Below are positions 18,823 through 27,054 of a stretch of DNA of 64,000 bases, piece after piece. Position 1 is the stretch's first letter; each line of letters begins with the position of its first letter. The stretch comes from Myxococcales bacterium (GTDB taxonomy: Bacteria > Myxococcota_A > Bradymonadia > UBA7976 > UBA1532). A program made the position numbers and the translations under genes. Location: the NCBI GenBank assembly GCA_002731825.1, contig PCCS01000013.1, positions 1-64,000 on the forward strand. The letters run 5' to 3'. Under the pieces are notes generated by a model, which did not search any database, was not told the DNA's origin, and saw nothing but the letters and a program-made list of their open reading frames with translations.

Positions 18823-19923
18823 TCACTCGTCAGCGGCCAGCTGCTTGGTTTCGGCAGCGATATTGCCCTTCCACATATTGTCGCGGTTGGCTCGTCCTGC
18901 GTTGGCGCGTTTGGCCGTTCGTTGGCGGTCAACCAGATCAGCATGGGTGGTGAAATAGGGTAGAGAATGGCCGATGCAGTCTTCAACGCTTGAAAAGTCA
19001 TGTTTGTCGAGAAAATCTGATAGACCTGTGCAGAGTTCTTCTATGAGTTCGTACCCTCTCAGCATCGCACCCGTGCACACCTGGACAGTACTCGACCCGA
19101 GCAGGATGAACTCAGCGGCATCGGCTGCAGTTTCAACGCCACCCATTCCGCTGACCGGTACATCGGGAAACATGCGCGCCAGTTCCATGACATGACGCAA
19201 GGCGATGGGTTTGACTGCCTGACCTGAGTATCCGCCTGGAACTGTATAGCCTTCAACTGTCGGCATGGGTCGAAGGGTTTTTAAGTTAATACCGCACACA
19301 CTCAAAATCGTATTGATTGCGGATATTCCATGCGCCCCAGCATCGAGCGCTGCTCTTGCGGGCACGGTTATGTTGGTGATGTTTGGCGTCATTTTAGCCC
19401 AGACAGGAATCTTGGAGACCTCCATACACCAGCCCGTAACCTCGCCTACGATATCTGGGTTCTCACCCATGGCCATTCCCATTTTTCGCTCGGGCAAACC
19501 ATGTGGACATGAGAAATTTAGCTCAAAAGCATCGACACCGGTTTCTTGGGTCCGCTCAATGATCTCGCACCAAGCGTCTTTGTTATATTCCTCCATCACC
19601 GAGGCGATCAGGATTTTATCGGGATGTTTCTGTTTGCATGAGGCGAGGTCATCTAACCATGCTTCGAATGGTCGATCGGAAATCAGCTCAATATTCTCAA
19701 AACCGATGACGGTTTTGTCTGTGCGACTTTTCAGGCGTGCATAGCGAGGGACTGTATTGTGAACCTTACTGTTATCAAGGCTCACAGTTTTGCAGACGAT
19801 ACCACCCCAGCCCAGGTCAAATGACCGGTTAATTACTTTAGCATTTGTGCCCGGAGGACCAGAGCCAAGGACGAATGGATTGGGAAAGGTCATCCCGTTT
19901 ACTTTTACGCTTATGTCTGCCAT
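18823..19923 (-). CDS. preA: PreA-like dihydropyrimidine/dihydroorotate dehydrogenase, without Fe-S domain
   Basis: The 366-aa protein is a flavin TIM barrel of the dihydroorotate/dihydropyrimidine dehydrogenase type. It has NFSCPHG followed by the GMAMGENP loop, AKMTPNI, and the FMN phosphate segment around GMGGVETAADAAEF. In NAD-dependent dihydropyrimidine dehydrogenase, PreA reduces uracil or thymine with electrons from PreT through a C-terminal 2x[4Fe-4S] ferredoxin domain. Here the C-terminus has no CxxCxxC motifs and the chain is about 45 residues shorter. No preT is adjacent. The usual active-site loop Cys appears as the C of SVCGIN. The electron partner is therefore unknown. Confidence 0.8.
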   Translation of the reverse strand: MADISVKVNGMTFPNPFVLGSGPPGTNAKVINRSFDLGWGGIVCKTVSLDNSKVHNTVPRYARLKSRTDKTVIGFENIELISDRPFEAWLDDLASCKQKHPDKILIASVMEEYNKDAWCEIIERTQETGVDAFELNFSCPHGLPERKMGMAMGENPDIVGEVTGWCMEVSKIPVWAKMTPNITNITVPARAALDAGAHGISAINTILSVCGINLKTLRPMPTVEGYTVPGGYSGQAVKPIALRHVMELARMFPDVPVSGMGGVETAADAAEFILLGSSTVQVCTGAMLRGYELIEELCTGLSDFLDKHDFSSVEDCIGHSLPYFTTHADLVDRQRTAKRANAGRANRDNMWKGNIAAETKQLAADE

Positions 19924-20304
19924 TTATCTCCCCCTCAATCAGTTGGCGATCGGTTGATTCCATCGCCGCAACTGGCCAATTAAATTCCCCGAACCTGTCG
20001 TCATCACTCGGTTACGTGTCACTCACGTCCCCGTCTTGCCGACGATTCACCTTACAACGATTGACCGCATCTGCAAATCGTCCATCGGTCTGTCTCACGT
20101 TTTATCTGGCTCTGTGCAGTGTCATAGGCCTGCTGACTTGGACTGAACATCAGTGTAAAAGCGACGAAGCAGTGTTTAGTAGCGCCATTGATATCGGTCG
20201 ATCACTCTAGGTCGCGGACTCGGATCCGATGATTTTCCGTCGTGTTTCTTGAGTAATCGGCGCTATCTCCGCTATGAATGTATCCTTGGAGAGGGGGGAA
20301 CTCT
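19924..20304. other. intergenic region between preA-like gene and large Cys-rich lipoprotein gene
   Basis: About 380 bp between divergent genes. Besides the inverted repeat at 19940-19974 I see no gene or RNA. The plus ORF at 19845-20210 starts inside preA and lacks any recognisable protein features. Confidence 0.6.
19940..19974. promoter_or_regulatory. imperfect inverted repeat upstream of preA-like gene
   Basis: CAGTTGGCGAT (19940-19950) and ATCGCCGCAACTG (19962-19974) pair as an inverted repeat, with a short bulge and an 11-nt centre, 17 bp upstream of the preA-like start. It could be an operator or a leader hairpin. No other support. Confidence 0.3.
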
Positions 20305-23300
20305 ATGACCTACGCCATGACGAGATACTCAATCTTACCGTTTATGTTTTTTGTGTCGCTTGGATGCGGAGACGACAAAGCGGCACCTATTCCAGTCTAT
20401 GACGGCGGCACATCGAGAGATCTCGCCCTCGGAAGCGGTGGATTTGGTGGCACGGGCGGCACAGGTGGTATGGCCACTCAGCCAACGTCCGACCTGGGCT
20501 TGATCCAACCATCAGACATGGGACCGTCCCTCGATCAAGGCGGCACAGGCGGCACAGGCGGCACAGGCGGCACAGCAGGAACTGGCGGTGGCGGCGGCGT
20601 AGCAGGCGCCCCCCAGACTGATGCGGGGTCTCCAGGACCACAGTGCGGAGACGGACGTGTCGATGTTGGAGAAGAGTGTGATGATGGCAATACCCTAGAG
20701 GGAGATGGATGCGGTGCCATGTGCCAACGGGAAGCGGCCTGCGGCGACGGCATCGTAGACCCGGGTGAGGCCTGTGATGATGGTAATGTTATCGACGGGG
20801 ATGGCTGCAGTGCGAATTGTGCGCGAGAACCACGCTGTGGAGACGGAGTTCGAACGGTCGGCGAGCAATGTGATGATGGCAATAACGTTGACGGAGACGG
20901 CTGCTCATCGGCGTGTCGAAACGAGCCAGATCCCACGTGCGGTAATGCCATTATTGAGGCTGGAGAAGCGTGTGATGACGGAAATAATTTGAATGGTGAT
21001 GGATGTTCCTCGGACTGCCAAAACGAAGCTCCGGTGGTGTGCGGTGATGGAGTTCAAGACGCAGGCGAAGCCTGCGATGATGGTAATAACCTGAATGGTG
21101 ATGGCTGCTCTGCACGCTGTGAAATTGAAGCGGAAGACCCTCGATGTGGTGATGGTGTTCAAGATCCAAATGAGGGCTGCGATGACGGCAATAATTTGAA
21201 TGGTGATGGCTGCTCTGCGGACTGCGCACGTGAGGGCGGGCAGGTCATACTAGACGACGGACAGCTCGGCTGCGTCGCCATCTCGCAGTGTCTCGCGGAC
21301 TGTGCGGACGGAGACCAAAATTGTACCAATGCCTGCATCGCAACCGGCACGCTCTTAGGACAAATTCGATTTAATGAACTCAGACAATGTATCGTTGATA
21401 GCGCGTGTGTGGCTGGCGATGACGTTGATGCAGACTGCATAAACGAGAATTGTGCTCAAGAGGAAGAGGCGTGCTTTGGGGCGTCTGTTGAGCCTGCCGG
21501 AATCGCCACATGTCCTGAACTCATCGAATGTGTGGAGGTCTGCGATGACATCAATTGTATTCGGCAATGCATCCAGACAGGCAGTGAAATGGGTTATGAA
21601 TTAGCCTACGCACTCGATGAATGTGTTTTTGATACTAATCAATGCGATTCCAGAGACAGCGACTGCGCCGTCGATAATTGTGGCGCTGAATTGACGGCGT
21701 GTTTTGGACAAGCTGTGTGCGGTAATGGCCGTCGTGAACTCGGTGAAGACTGTGATGATGGAGATCGGATTGACGGCAATCAATGCAGCAATCTCTGCGA
21801 GCTTAACCCCTTCTGCGGTGATGGGAGCCAAGATGCTCAAGAAGAGTGTGATGATGGCAACCAATTGGATCGAGACGGGTGTTCACCTCTCTGCGTTTTG
21901 GAGCCGATTGTCGACTTGGACCAAGGGCAAATCGATTGCCGGACTCTCAATACCTGTTTGGGTGACTGCGCTGATGAAGACGATGTTTGCATAGCCGCCT
22001 GTCTCGCGGAGGCATCTTTAGTGGGTGAGACCCGGTTGGCTGCGCTGACGGACTGTGTTGTCCAAAATCAATGCACTGGTGCTGCCGGTATTGATGACGT
22101 TTGTCTCAATGAAAACTGTCGCGAACAATACTTGGCTTGTTTTGGCGCTCAGATCTATCCGCGCGGTCAGACCGGATGCGAAGGTTTGGTTGCCTGCGCA
22201 GACCAATGTGTCGACACCAACTGCGTACGTCGGTGTATTGGAAATTCAACGGAGCGTGCTTTTGAGGTTGCACTCGCCTTGGACCAATGTGTGTTTGACG
22301 AAAACAACTGTCCTGACCGGGTCGGTGACTGTGCCCAGGCAAACTGTGCCGTTGAACGTTTGGCTTGCTTTGGATTAGATCAGCCAGCCTGTGGTGATGG
22401 ACGTGTGGATGCGGGTGAGGCCTGCGACGATGGCAACGGTGTTGCGGGAGATGGGTGTACGCCCGACTGTCAGCTTGAAAATCCAGCCTGTCGCGATGAC
22501 CTATTCGAAGATAACGATGCGTCCGGTCAAGCATTTCCTATCGCACCGGCCCAATACAGAGGTCTCCAGATCTGTGCCAATGACGCTGATTGGTATCGCC
22601 TTGACGTGTGTGCGGGCGGTACTTTGACCGTTGCGTTGTCTTTTACGCATCGCTCAGGCGACCTCGACCTAGAGTTGTTCGAGTCCAATGCAGCACTTGA
22701 TTCACTGGGTAGCTCGTCCAGTCTCACCGACGGAGAAGACGTCTCTTGGACCAATAACACAGGTCAAGTCGAGTCTGTGTTCATTTACGTAGACGGCTTT
22801 TTCGACGCGGAGAACGCGTACGACATGACTGTGACTATTGACGACTGTGGAGGCGCTGGTAATGGGGCGAATAACGGCGCGGCAGCGGGCGACGTACGAC
22901 TGGTTGGTGGGGTAGATGAATCGACTGGTCGGGTTGAAGTTTTCTTAAACGGAGAGTGGGGGACAGTGTGCGACGACAGCTTTGATCTCGTCGATGCTCG
23001 GGTCGTCTGTCGTCAGCTTGGCTATCGAGATGCGGCTCGTGTGATAGATCGATTCGGTGGCGGAGACGGCCCTATCTATCTGGATGACGTGAGCTGCATC
23101 GGAAATGAGCAGCGATTAGTCGATTGTAATTCACAGGGGGTCGGTGTCCATAATTGCGGCCATCTTGAAGATGTCGGCGTCGAGTGCCAAGACATCGGAG
23201 GCGTAGATTTTGGAAATGTCGCGTGTATGGACGACCAATTTGAAGACAATGATGCAATCGCGTCCGCAGCTCCCATTTTCGCGGGTGCTTTTGAAGACCT

Positions 23301-23583
23301 CATGCTCTGCTCGCTGGATGCTGATTATTACGCCGTTCGGGTTTGTCCCGAGGGCACTGTGCGGGCTCTGATCGACTTTGATGGCATCGTCGGTGATCTC
23401 GAACTGGAATTATTGGGAGATAATGGAGCCAGTTTGGATTTCTCTGAATCAATCGGAGACCAAGAGCAGGTGGAATGGACCAATATTTCTGGTGTCGATG
23501 CAGTCAGTTATATTCATGTTTATGGTTTCCAAGATGATGAAGCCAGCTATCGACTACGGGTGGATGTGCGTGGTTGTTTTTGA
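20305..23583 (+). CDS. giant Cys-rich lipoprotein with DUF4215 repeats, PPC domains and an SRCR domain
   Basis: A 1,092-aa surface lipoprotein with Cys21 in the lipobox SLGC. After a Gly/Thr linker, DUF4215 repeats (CGDG...GExCDDGN...GDGCS...C) run from about residue 114 to 310. A helical Cys-rich module (about 312-470), two more DUF4215 units, a second copy of the module (about 533-694) and another DUF4215 unit follow. A PPC-like beta domain (about 728-849), a scavenger receptor cysteine-rich (SRCR) domain (about 862-966) and a second PPC-like domain (about 972-1092) complete it. The SRCR domain shows GEWGTVCDD, VVCRQLGY and six cysteines. It is likely on the outer membrane for adhesion or binding; no ligand is known. 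The start ATG 20305 has GGGGGG 6-10 nt upstream. Confidence 0.85.
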   Translation: MTYAMTRYSILPFMFFVSLGCGDDKAAPIPVYDGGTSRDLALGSGGFGGTGGTGGMATQPTSDLGLIQPSDMGPSLDQGGTGGTGGTGGTAGTGGGGGVAGAPQTDAGSPGPQCGDGRVDVGEECDDGNTLEGDGCGAMCQREAACGDGIVDPGEACDDGNVIDGDGCSANCAREPRCGDGVRTVGEQCDDGNNVDGDGCSSACRNEPDPTCGNAIIEAGEACDDGNNLNGDGCSSDCQNEAPVVCGDGVQDAGEACDDGNNLNGDGCSARCEIEAEDPRCGDGVQDPNEGCDDGNNLNGDGCSADCAREGGQVILDDGQLGCVAISQCLADCADGDQNCTNACIATGTLLGQIRFNELRQCIVDSACVAGDDVDADCINENCAQEEEACFGASVEPAGIATCPELIECVEVCDDINCIRQCIQTGSEMGYELAYALDECVFDTNQCDSRDSDCAVDNCGAELTACFGQAVCGNGRRELGEDCDDGDRIDGNQCSNLCELNPFCGDGSQDAQEECDDGNQLDRDGCSPLCVLEPIVDLDQGQIDCRTLNTCLGDCADEDDVCIAACLAEASLVGETRLAALTDCVVQNQCTGAAGIDDVCLNENCREQYLACFGAQIYPRGQTGCEGLVACADQCVDTNCVRRCIGNSTERAFEVALALDQCVFDENNCPDRVGDCAQANCAVERLACFGLDQPACGDGRVDAGEACDDGNGVAGDGCTPDCQLENPACRDDLFEDNDASGQAFPIAPAQYRGLQICANDADWYRLDVCAGGTLTVALSFTHRSGDLDLELFESNAALDSLGSSSSLTDGEDVSWTNNTGQVESVFIYVDGFFDAENAYDMTVTIDDCGGAGNGANNGAAAGDVRLVGGVDESTGRVEVFLNGEWGTVCDDSFDLVDARVVCRQLGYRDAARVIDRFGGGDGPIYLDDVSCIGNEQRLVDCNSQGVGVHNCGHLEDVGVECQDIGGVDFGNVACMDDQFEDNDAIASAAPIFAGAFEDLMLCSLDADYYAVRVCPEGTVRALIDFDGIVGDLELELLGDNGASLDFSESIGDQEQVEWTNISGVDAVSYIHVYGFQDDEASYRLRVDVRGCF
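20539..20574 (+). repeat. four perfect 9-bp tandem repeats coding a Gly-Gly-Thr linker
   Basis: GGCGGCACA is repeated four times without mismatch at 20539-20574 and encodes (GGT)4 in the linker of the surface lipoprotein. Copy-number change would keep the frame, so the linker length may vary between strains. Confidence 0.85.
20643..21235 (+). repeat. DUF4215 coding tandem repeats
   Basis: Six imperfect units of about 95-105 bp encode DUF4215. The last three share near-identical stretches such as AATTTGAATGGTGATGG, pointing to recent internal duplication. The repeat belongs to the lipoprotein gene and is not a CRISPR array. Confidence 0.75.
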
Positions 23584-23683
23584 GCACATACGTCCGCCTT
23601 TTATCCATGGTTAAATCTCGGGTCTGGACGTTGACTATTGTGCCGAGTACACTCGATTAATCACTTGCCTTGAGGATGTCTAG

Positions 23684-24445
23684 ATGACCCGTAGTCTCGC
23701 TTTTTTGAGTCTCTTATTGTTCAGCCCAACTCTACTGGCACAGGGGGCCTTACCTCCAACCTTGGCAGCTGAGCCAAGTATTTTGCTTGCTCAAATCGAT
23801 GACTCTGACCTCAAAGATGAGGAAAGTCTCAAGCAGCTCATGCAAATCGAATACAACAGGGATGCCATGTCCATGGGAGCCGCTGTTGGTTCAAGTTTCA
23901 TACCCGGCGCGGGCTGGGGACTGGTCTACGCGAAGAAAGACTTACAGGCAGCGGTTCCATTCGCGATCTCTGTCATTGGATATGGGCTTGGTATCGCCTA
24001 TATGGCTGGCGCCTTTAACACATCGTCGACAGCGATTTGTAATCACGAGCGAGATGGTCGCGTTAACGATGCAGAGTGTACCTACGCCGAGATTCCGCGG
24101 GATCCAAACGCGGGAAATCGAATCGATAAAAATACACCAGACCCACGTTCTGAAGATGGTATGCAACCCTATTTTCGGACGGCAGGTGACTATTCGACCT
24201 CCGTGGTCGGCAAAGACTTTAACGGGGTCGACACAGGCCTCATCGTCCTCGTCAGTACATATATATTGACCACAGCGCTGGGTGCTGTTTGGGCCGGTTC
24301 CACCGTATCCAAGCACAATGAACAGCTTCGTAAAGACATCGAATCAACAGCGCAACGTCGGACGCCAGCGTCCAATGTCAGCGCGAGGCCCATCGTCCAG
24401 GTCGACCGGCAAGGTGGCCTATTTGGGGTTAGTTTAAGCTTCTGA
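23684..24445 (+). CDS. exported membrane protein of unknown function
   Basis: The 253-aa product has a Sec signal (cleavage near LAQG) and two later hydrophobic segments. One, around residues 62-102, includes the SSFIPGAGWGLVYAKKDLQA type of turn found in P13/DUF5683-like small membrane proteins. The other is near residues 185-205. A Cys pair (CNHERDGRVNDAEC) lies in the loop between them. It is followed by lspA 119 bp downstream, on the same strand. I do not recognise a defined function. Confidence 0.6.
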   Translation: MTRSLAFLSLLLFSPTLLAQGALPPTLAAEPSILLAQIDDSDLKDEESLKQLMQIEYNRDAMSMGAAVGSSFIPGAGWGLVYAKKDLQAAVPFAISVIGYGLGIAYMAGAFNTSSTAICNHERDGRVNDAECTYAEIPRDPNAGNRIDKNTPDPRSEDGMQPYFRTAGDYSTSVVGKDFNGVDTGLIVLVSTYILTTALGAVWAGSTVSKHNEQLRKDIESTAQRRTPASNVSARPIVQVDRQGGLFGVSLSF

Positions 24446-24564
24446 AAAACATCGCTTTGGTCGGTCATTTTTTGGGCAAATCCTTGGCGTGATGCGAAGC
24501 GGGATTGTGATCGGACCTCAATGCGGTTAGGTTGCGTCGTTCAGACAATTTGGAGAGAGGTCCT

Positions 24565-25119
24565 ATGCAGCGCTATCGGCTGTTGCTCATCGGTTCAACG
24601 ATCACAATCATCCTCGATCAGATTACCAAAATTTGGGCCGTACGGGCGTTATCGCACTTAAACGGAACGTTGCCGGCGACAGCACGTGAAATTCGAACTC
24701 AGGTCTATGTTGTTTTTGAATCCTGGTTCAATTTCCGTCTCACCGGAAACAAAGGGGCAGCATGGGGTATTTTTGGGGGGCTTCCCGATGGGTGGCGAGT
24801 GCCGTTTTTTGTTGTCATCGGTGTCGTCGCGATCGCGGTCATAATCGGCATTTATCGATCATCTGATGGTCAGAACTTGGTTCGCTGGGCGTTGACTTTA
24901 GTTCTGGGTGGAGCCATCGGGAATTTGATCGACCGTGTGCGCCTAGGCTACGTCATCGACTTTATCGATTGGCATTACAAAACCCATCATTGGCCTACAT
25001 TTAACATTGCTGATGTGGCTATATCAGTCGGTGTTGGCCTTCTTATACTCGATATGATTGTCAACCGCGACCGAGACGTTGAATCAGATTCAGTCGACGA
25101 ATCTGTCGGCCCTATTTAA
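24565..25119 (+). CDS. lspA: lipoprotein signal peptidase (LspA)
   Basis: About 184 aa with four hydrophobic segments. The family's catalytic aspartates are in IGNLIDR and in FNIADV, and the LDQITK segment at the N-terminus is also conserved. LspA removes the signal peptide from diacylglyceryl-modified prolipoproteins at the inner membrane. The start ATG 24565 has GAGAGG 4 nt before it; the extension to 24532 lacks one. It is followed 28 bp later by lgt, the preceding step of the same pathway. Both serve the many lipoproteins encoded nearby. Confidence 0.95.
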   Translation: MQRYRLLLIGSTITIILDQITKIWAVRALSHLNGTLPATAREIRTQVYVVFESWFNFRLTGNKGAAWGIFGGLPDGWRVPFFVVIGVVAIAVIIGIYRSSDGQNLVRWALTLVLGGAIGNLIDRVRLGYVIDFIDWHYKTHHWPTFNIADVAISVGVGLLILDMIVNRDRDVESDSVDESVGPI

Positions 25120-25147
25120 GGGCATCGCTTAGGTCAGGAAACCCGCT

Positions 25148-26110
25148 ATGCACCCAGTACTTTTCGAAATCTTTGGCGAGCCGGTGCACTTGTACGCTGT
25201 GATGATCGCCGTTGGATTTGTCGTCGGGATATGGCTGGCTGTTCGACACGGCGAACAGACTGGATATGACAGAGACATGATCTTAGACCTATGCTGGTGG
25301 CTTCTTGTCAGCGGCTTGGTTGGGTCCCGAGTTGTTTTCATGATGGTCAACTGGGAGCAGTACTACTACCCCTGTGCTGACTACGAGCATTTCAATACCC
25401 TCTACCCGCAGTATGCGATCACGGAGCCGGACTGTACCCGGCTATTGAAATTTTGGAACGGTGGACTGGTTTTTTACGGCGGTGTTATCGGTGCCATGTT
25501 GACCATGGTCTGGTTCCTACGTCGAGAAGGGCTCAAGATTTTACCCATCGCAGATGTTTTGATTCCATCTCTCGCTATCGGCCAATTTTTTGGTCGTCTG
25601 GGTTGCCTCGCGGCGGGGTGCTGTTGGGGAAAAGTCAGCGGTGGGTCCTGGACACTGGAATACCCAGCCGGGACGATGGTCTACGCGCAGCATGGCAAGG
25701 CCGGTCTCCTGGAGTATGGCGCATCACATTCCTTGTCTGTCCATCCAACACAGCTCTACGACAGTTTGGCCGGTCTGCTCTTGTTTTGCATCCTCATTTA
25801 CGTACGGCACAACAAACGCTTTCACGGTCAGGTTTTCATTTGGTGGATGTTTGTCTATCCACTCTTTCGTTCGACGGTCGAAATCTTTCGGGGTGACAAC
25901 GTCGAGAGGGGGTTCCTTATCGACATCACTGTTGAACCACTCAACCGTTTGCTTGGCTTTGAACCCGGTTCGGTGACATTTCTGTCCACCTCACAATTTA
26001 TCAGTTTAGGTATGATGACCACGGCAGCCATTATTCTTTTTCGCAATCGCAGAAAAACAGGCGAGGGCCCAAAGGCCATTGATCAGCTGAATTCAAAACC
26101 GACGTCATGA
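25148..26110 (+). CDS. lgt: prolipoprotein diacylglyceryl transferase (Lgt)
   Basis: A 320-aa polytopic inner-membrane protein. Diagnostic segments are the early HLYAVMI region, the FYGGVIGA stretch, GQFFGRLGCLAAGCCWG (family signature with Arg-Gly-Asn-like site), and HPTQLYDS. Lgt adds diacylglycerol to the lipobox Cys of prolipoproteins. The Cys-rich signature (GC...GCCWG) is the usual variant in delta-type bacteria. The gene follows lspA and overlaps the next gene by ATGA. Confidence 0.95.
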   Translation: MHPVLFEIFGEPVHLYAVMIAVGFVVGIWLAVRHGEQTGYDRDMILDLCWWLLVSGLVGSRVVFMMVNWEQYYYPCADYEHFNTLYPQYAITEPDCTRLLKFWNGGLVFYGGVIGAMLTMVWFLRREGLKILPIADVLIPSLAIGQFFGRLGCLAAGCCWGKVSGGSWTLEYPAGTMVYAQHGKAGLLEYGASHSLSVHPTQLYDSLAGLLLFCILIYVRHNKRFHGQVFIWWMFVYPLFRSTVEIFRGDNVERGFLIDITVEPLNRLLGFEPGSVTFLSTSQFISLGMMTTAAIILFRNRRKTGEGPKAIDQLNSKPTS

Positions 26111-26832
26111 CGCTGCTTAGACAGCATGGTCTTTTTTTCGGGGCCCTTTGCCTACTGCTATTCAGTGCCAAAGACGGGCATGGGAACCCCCTTAAATCTC
26201 CGCTGGATTATATCGAGTTTTCAACCGGTTCGGCAGATGGTGGGCCACGTGTGCCGGTGATCGCATTTCATGGGCTTGGCGATTCGCCAAAAAACTTTTC
26301 AAGGGGTTTTAGGGCATCAAAATTACCCGTTCACTGGATCATACCTAGAGCACCTCGAGGATACGGTCATGGGTATAGTTGGTTTGAGTTGCCCCCTAAT
26401 TTTCGTCGCCAGCGAGAGGCCATGGCCCCCGGTTTATCGTCTGCGACACAGACCATTGCTCGGTTTATTGGTCATCTTAAGGAGCGTGGCAAACTCCATG
26501 GTAAGCCCATCATCTTGGGGTTTTCCCAAGGCGGCATGCTCAGCTACACCCTCGCGTCGAAATACGATAATTTGTTGAGGGGAGCCATTCCTATCGCCGG
26601 TTTCCTGCCATCAACTCTTTATCCCAACAAACCGGTCACTATTCCAATTATTGCGTTGCACGGACAGGCTGACCGGGTGGTCCCATATCACCTGGCGAAG
26701 GCTACGGAATCAGCTTTTTTAAAAGCGGCGACCCGTTTCCAACTCCATTCCTTTGAGGCGGTTGGACATCGGATTACAGTCGAAATGTGGCAGCTGATTG
26801 AAGAGAGCGTGTTGAATATGTTGTCGCCCTAG
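26107..26832 (+). CDS. secreted alpha/beta hydrolase of phospholipase/carboxylesterase type
   Basis: A 241-aa protein with an N-terminal hydrophobic segment (residues 8-20) suggesting export. The catalytic triad is visible: S140 in GFSQGG, D189 in HGQADRVVP and H221 in GHRI, the order of the carboxylesterase/acyl-protein thioesterase family. Its ATG overlaps the lgt stop (ATGA), so it is probably co-translated. A role in lipid or lipoprotein acyl turnover is a reasonable but unproven inference from the position. Confidence 0.8.
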   Translation: MTLLRQHGLFFGALCLLLFSAKDGHGNPLKSPLDYIEFSTGSADGGPRVPVIAFHGLGDSPKNFSRGFRASKLPVHWIIPRAPRGYGHGYSWFELPPNFRRQREAMAPGLSSATQTIARFIGHLKERGKLHGKPIILGFSQGGMLSYTLASKYDNLLRGAIPIAGFLPSTLYPNKPVTIPIIALHGQADRVVPYHLAKATESAFLKAATRFQLHSFEAVGHRITVEMWQLIEESVLNMLSP

Positions 26833-26853
26833 ACGAGACGTGAACGCGCTGTC

Positions 26854-27054
26854 TCAGTGTTGCGGGATACATCGCCAACGACGTTGGCCGTCATGTTCCT
26901 GTAAGCAGACGCCCAAGGGTCCTTTTGGCGTTCTACAGCGCTGGCCATGTCGACTGCATTCAGCGTCTCCATCAGCGATGGGAATCGCTTGTTTAGGCGA
27001 TCCAGGACACCCGAGCTGAAGCCCAAGAACAGCCAACACGAAGATGACCCTCAT
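26854..27054 (-). CDS. small Cys-rich lipoprotein
   Basis: A 66-aa product with a short signal ending in LQLGC, a good lipobox. The mature part has four cysteines after the lipid Cys, in the pattern C-HGQRC-RTPKGPLGVC-...RWRC. It starts directly after the SDR gene stop (ATG at 27054, stop ends at 27055), so it is probably coupled to it. The overlapping frame at 26829-27026 lacks any such features and is rejected. Confidence 0.65.
   Translation of the reverse strand: MRVIFVLAVLGLQLGCPGSPKQAIPIADGDAECSRHGQRCRTPKGPLGVCLQEHDGQRRWRCIPQH

Noticed and set aside
19845-20210. 121-aa plus-strand frame in the intergenic region
   Set aside because: It begins inside preA and shows no signal or motif.
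20643-21235. CRISPR-like periodic repeats
   Set aside because: The units are in frame, encode DUF4215 domains and vary like protein repeats; no spacers or cas genes.
26829-27026. 65-aa minus-strand frame overlapping the small lipoprotein
   Set aside because: No signal, lipobox or ribosome site; the lipoprotein frame in this stretch has all three.
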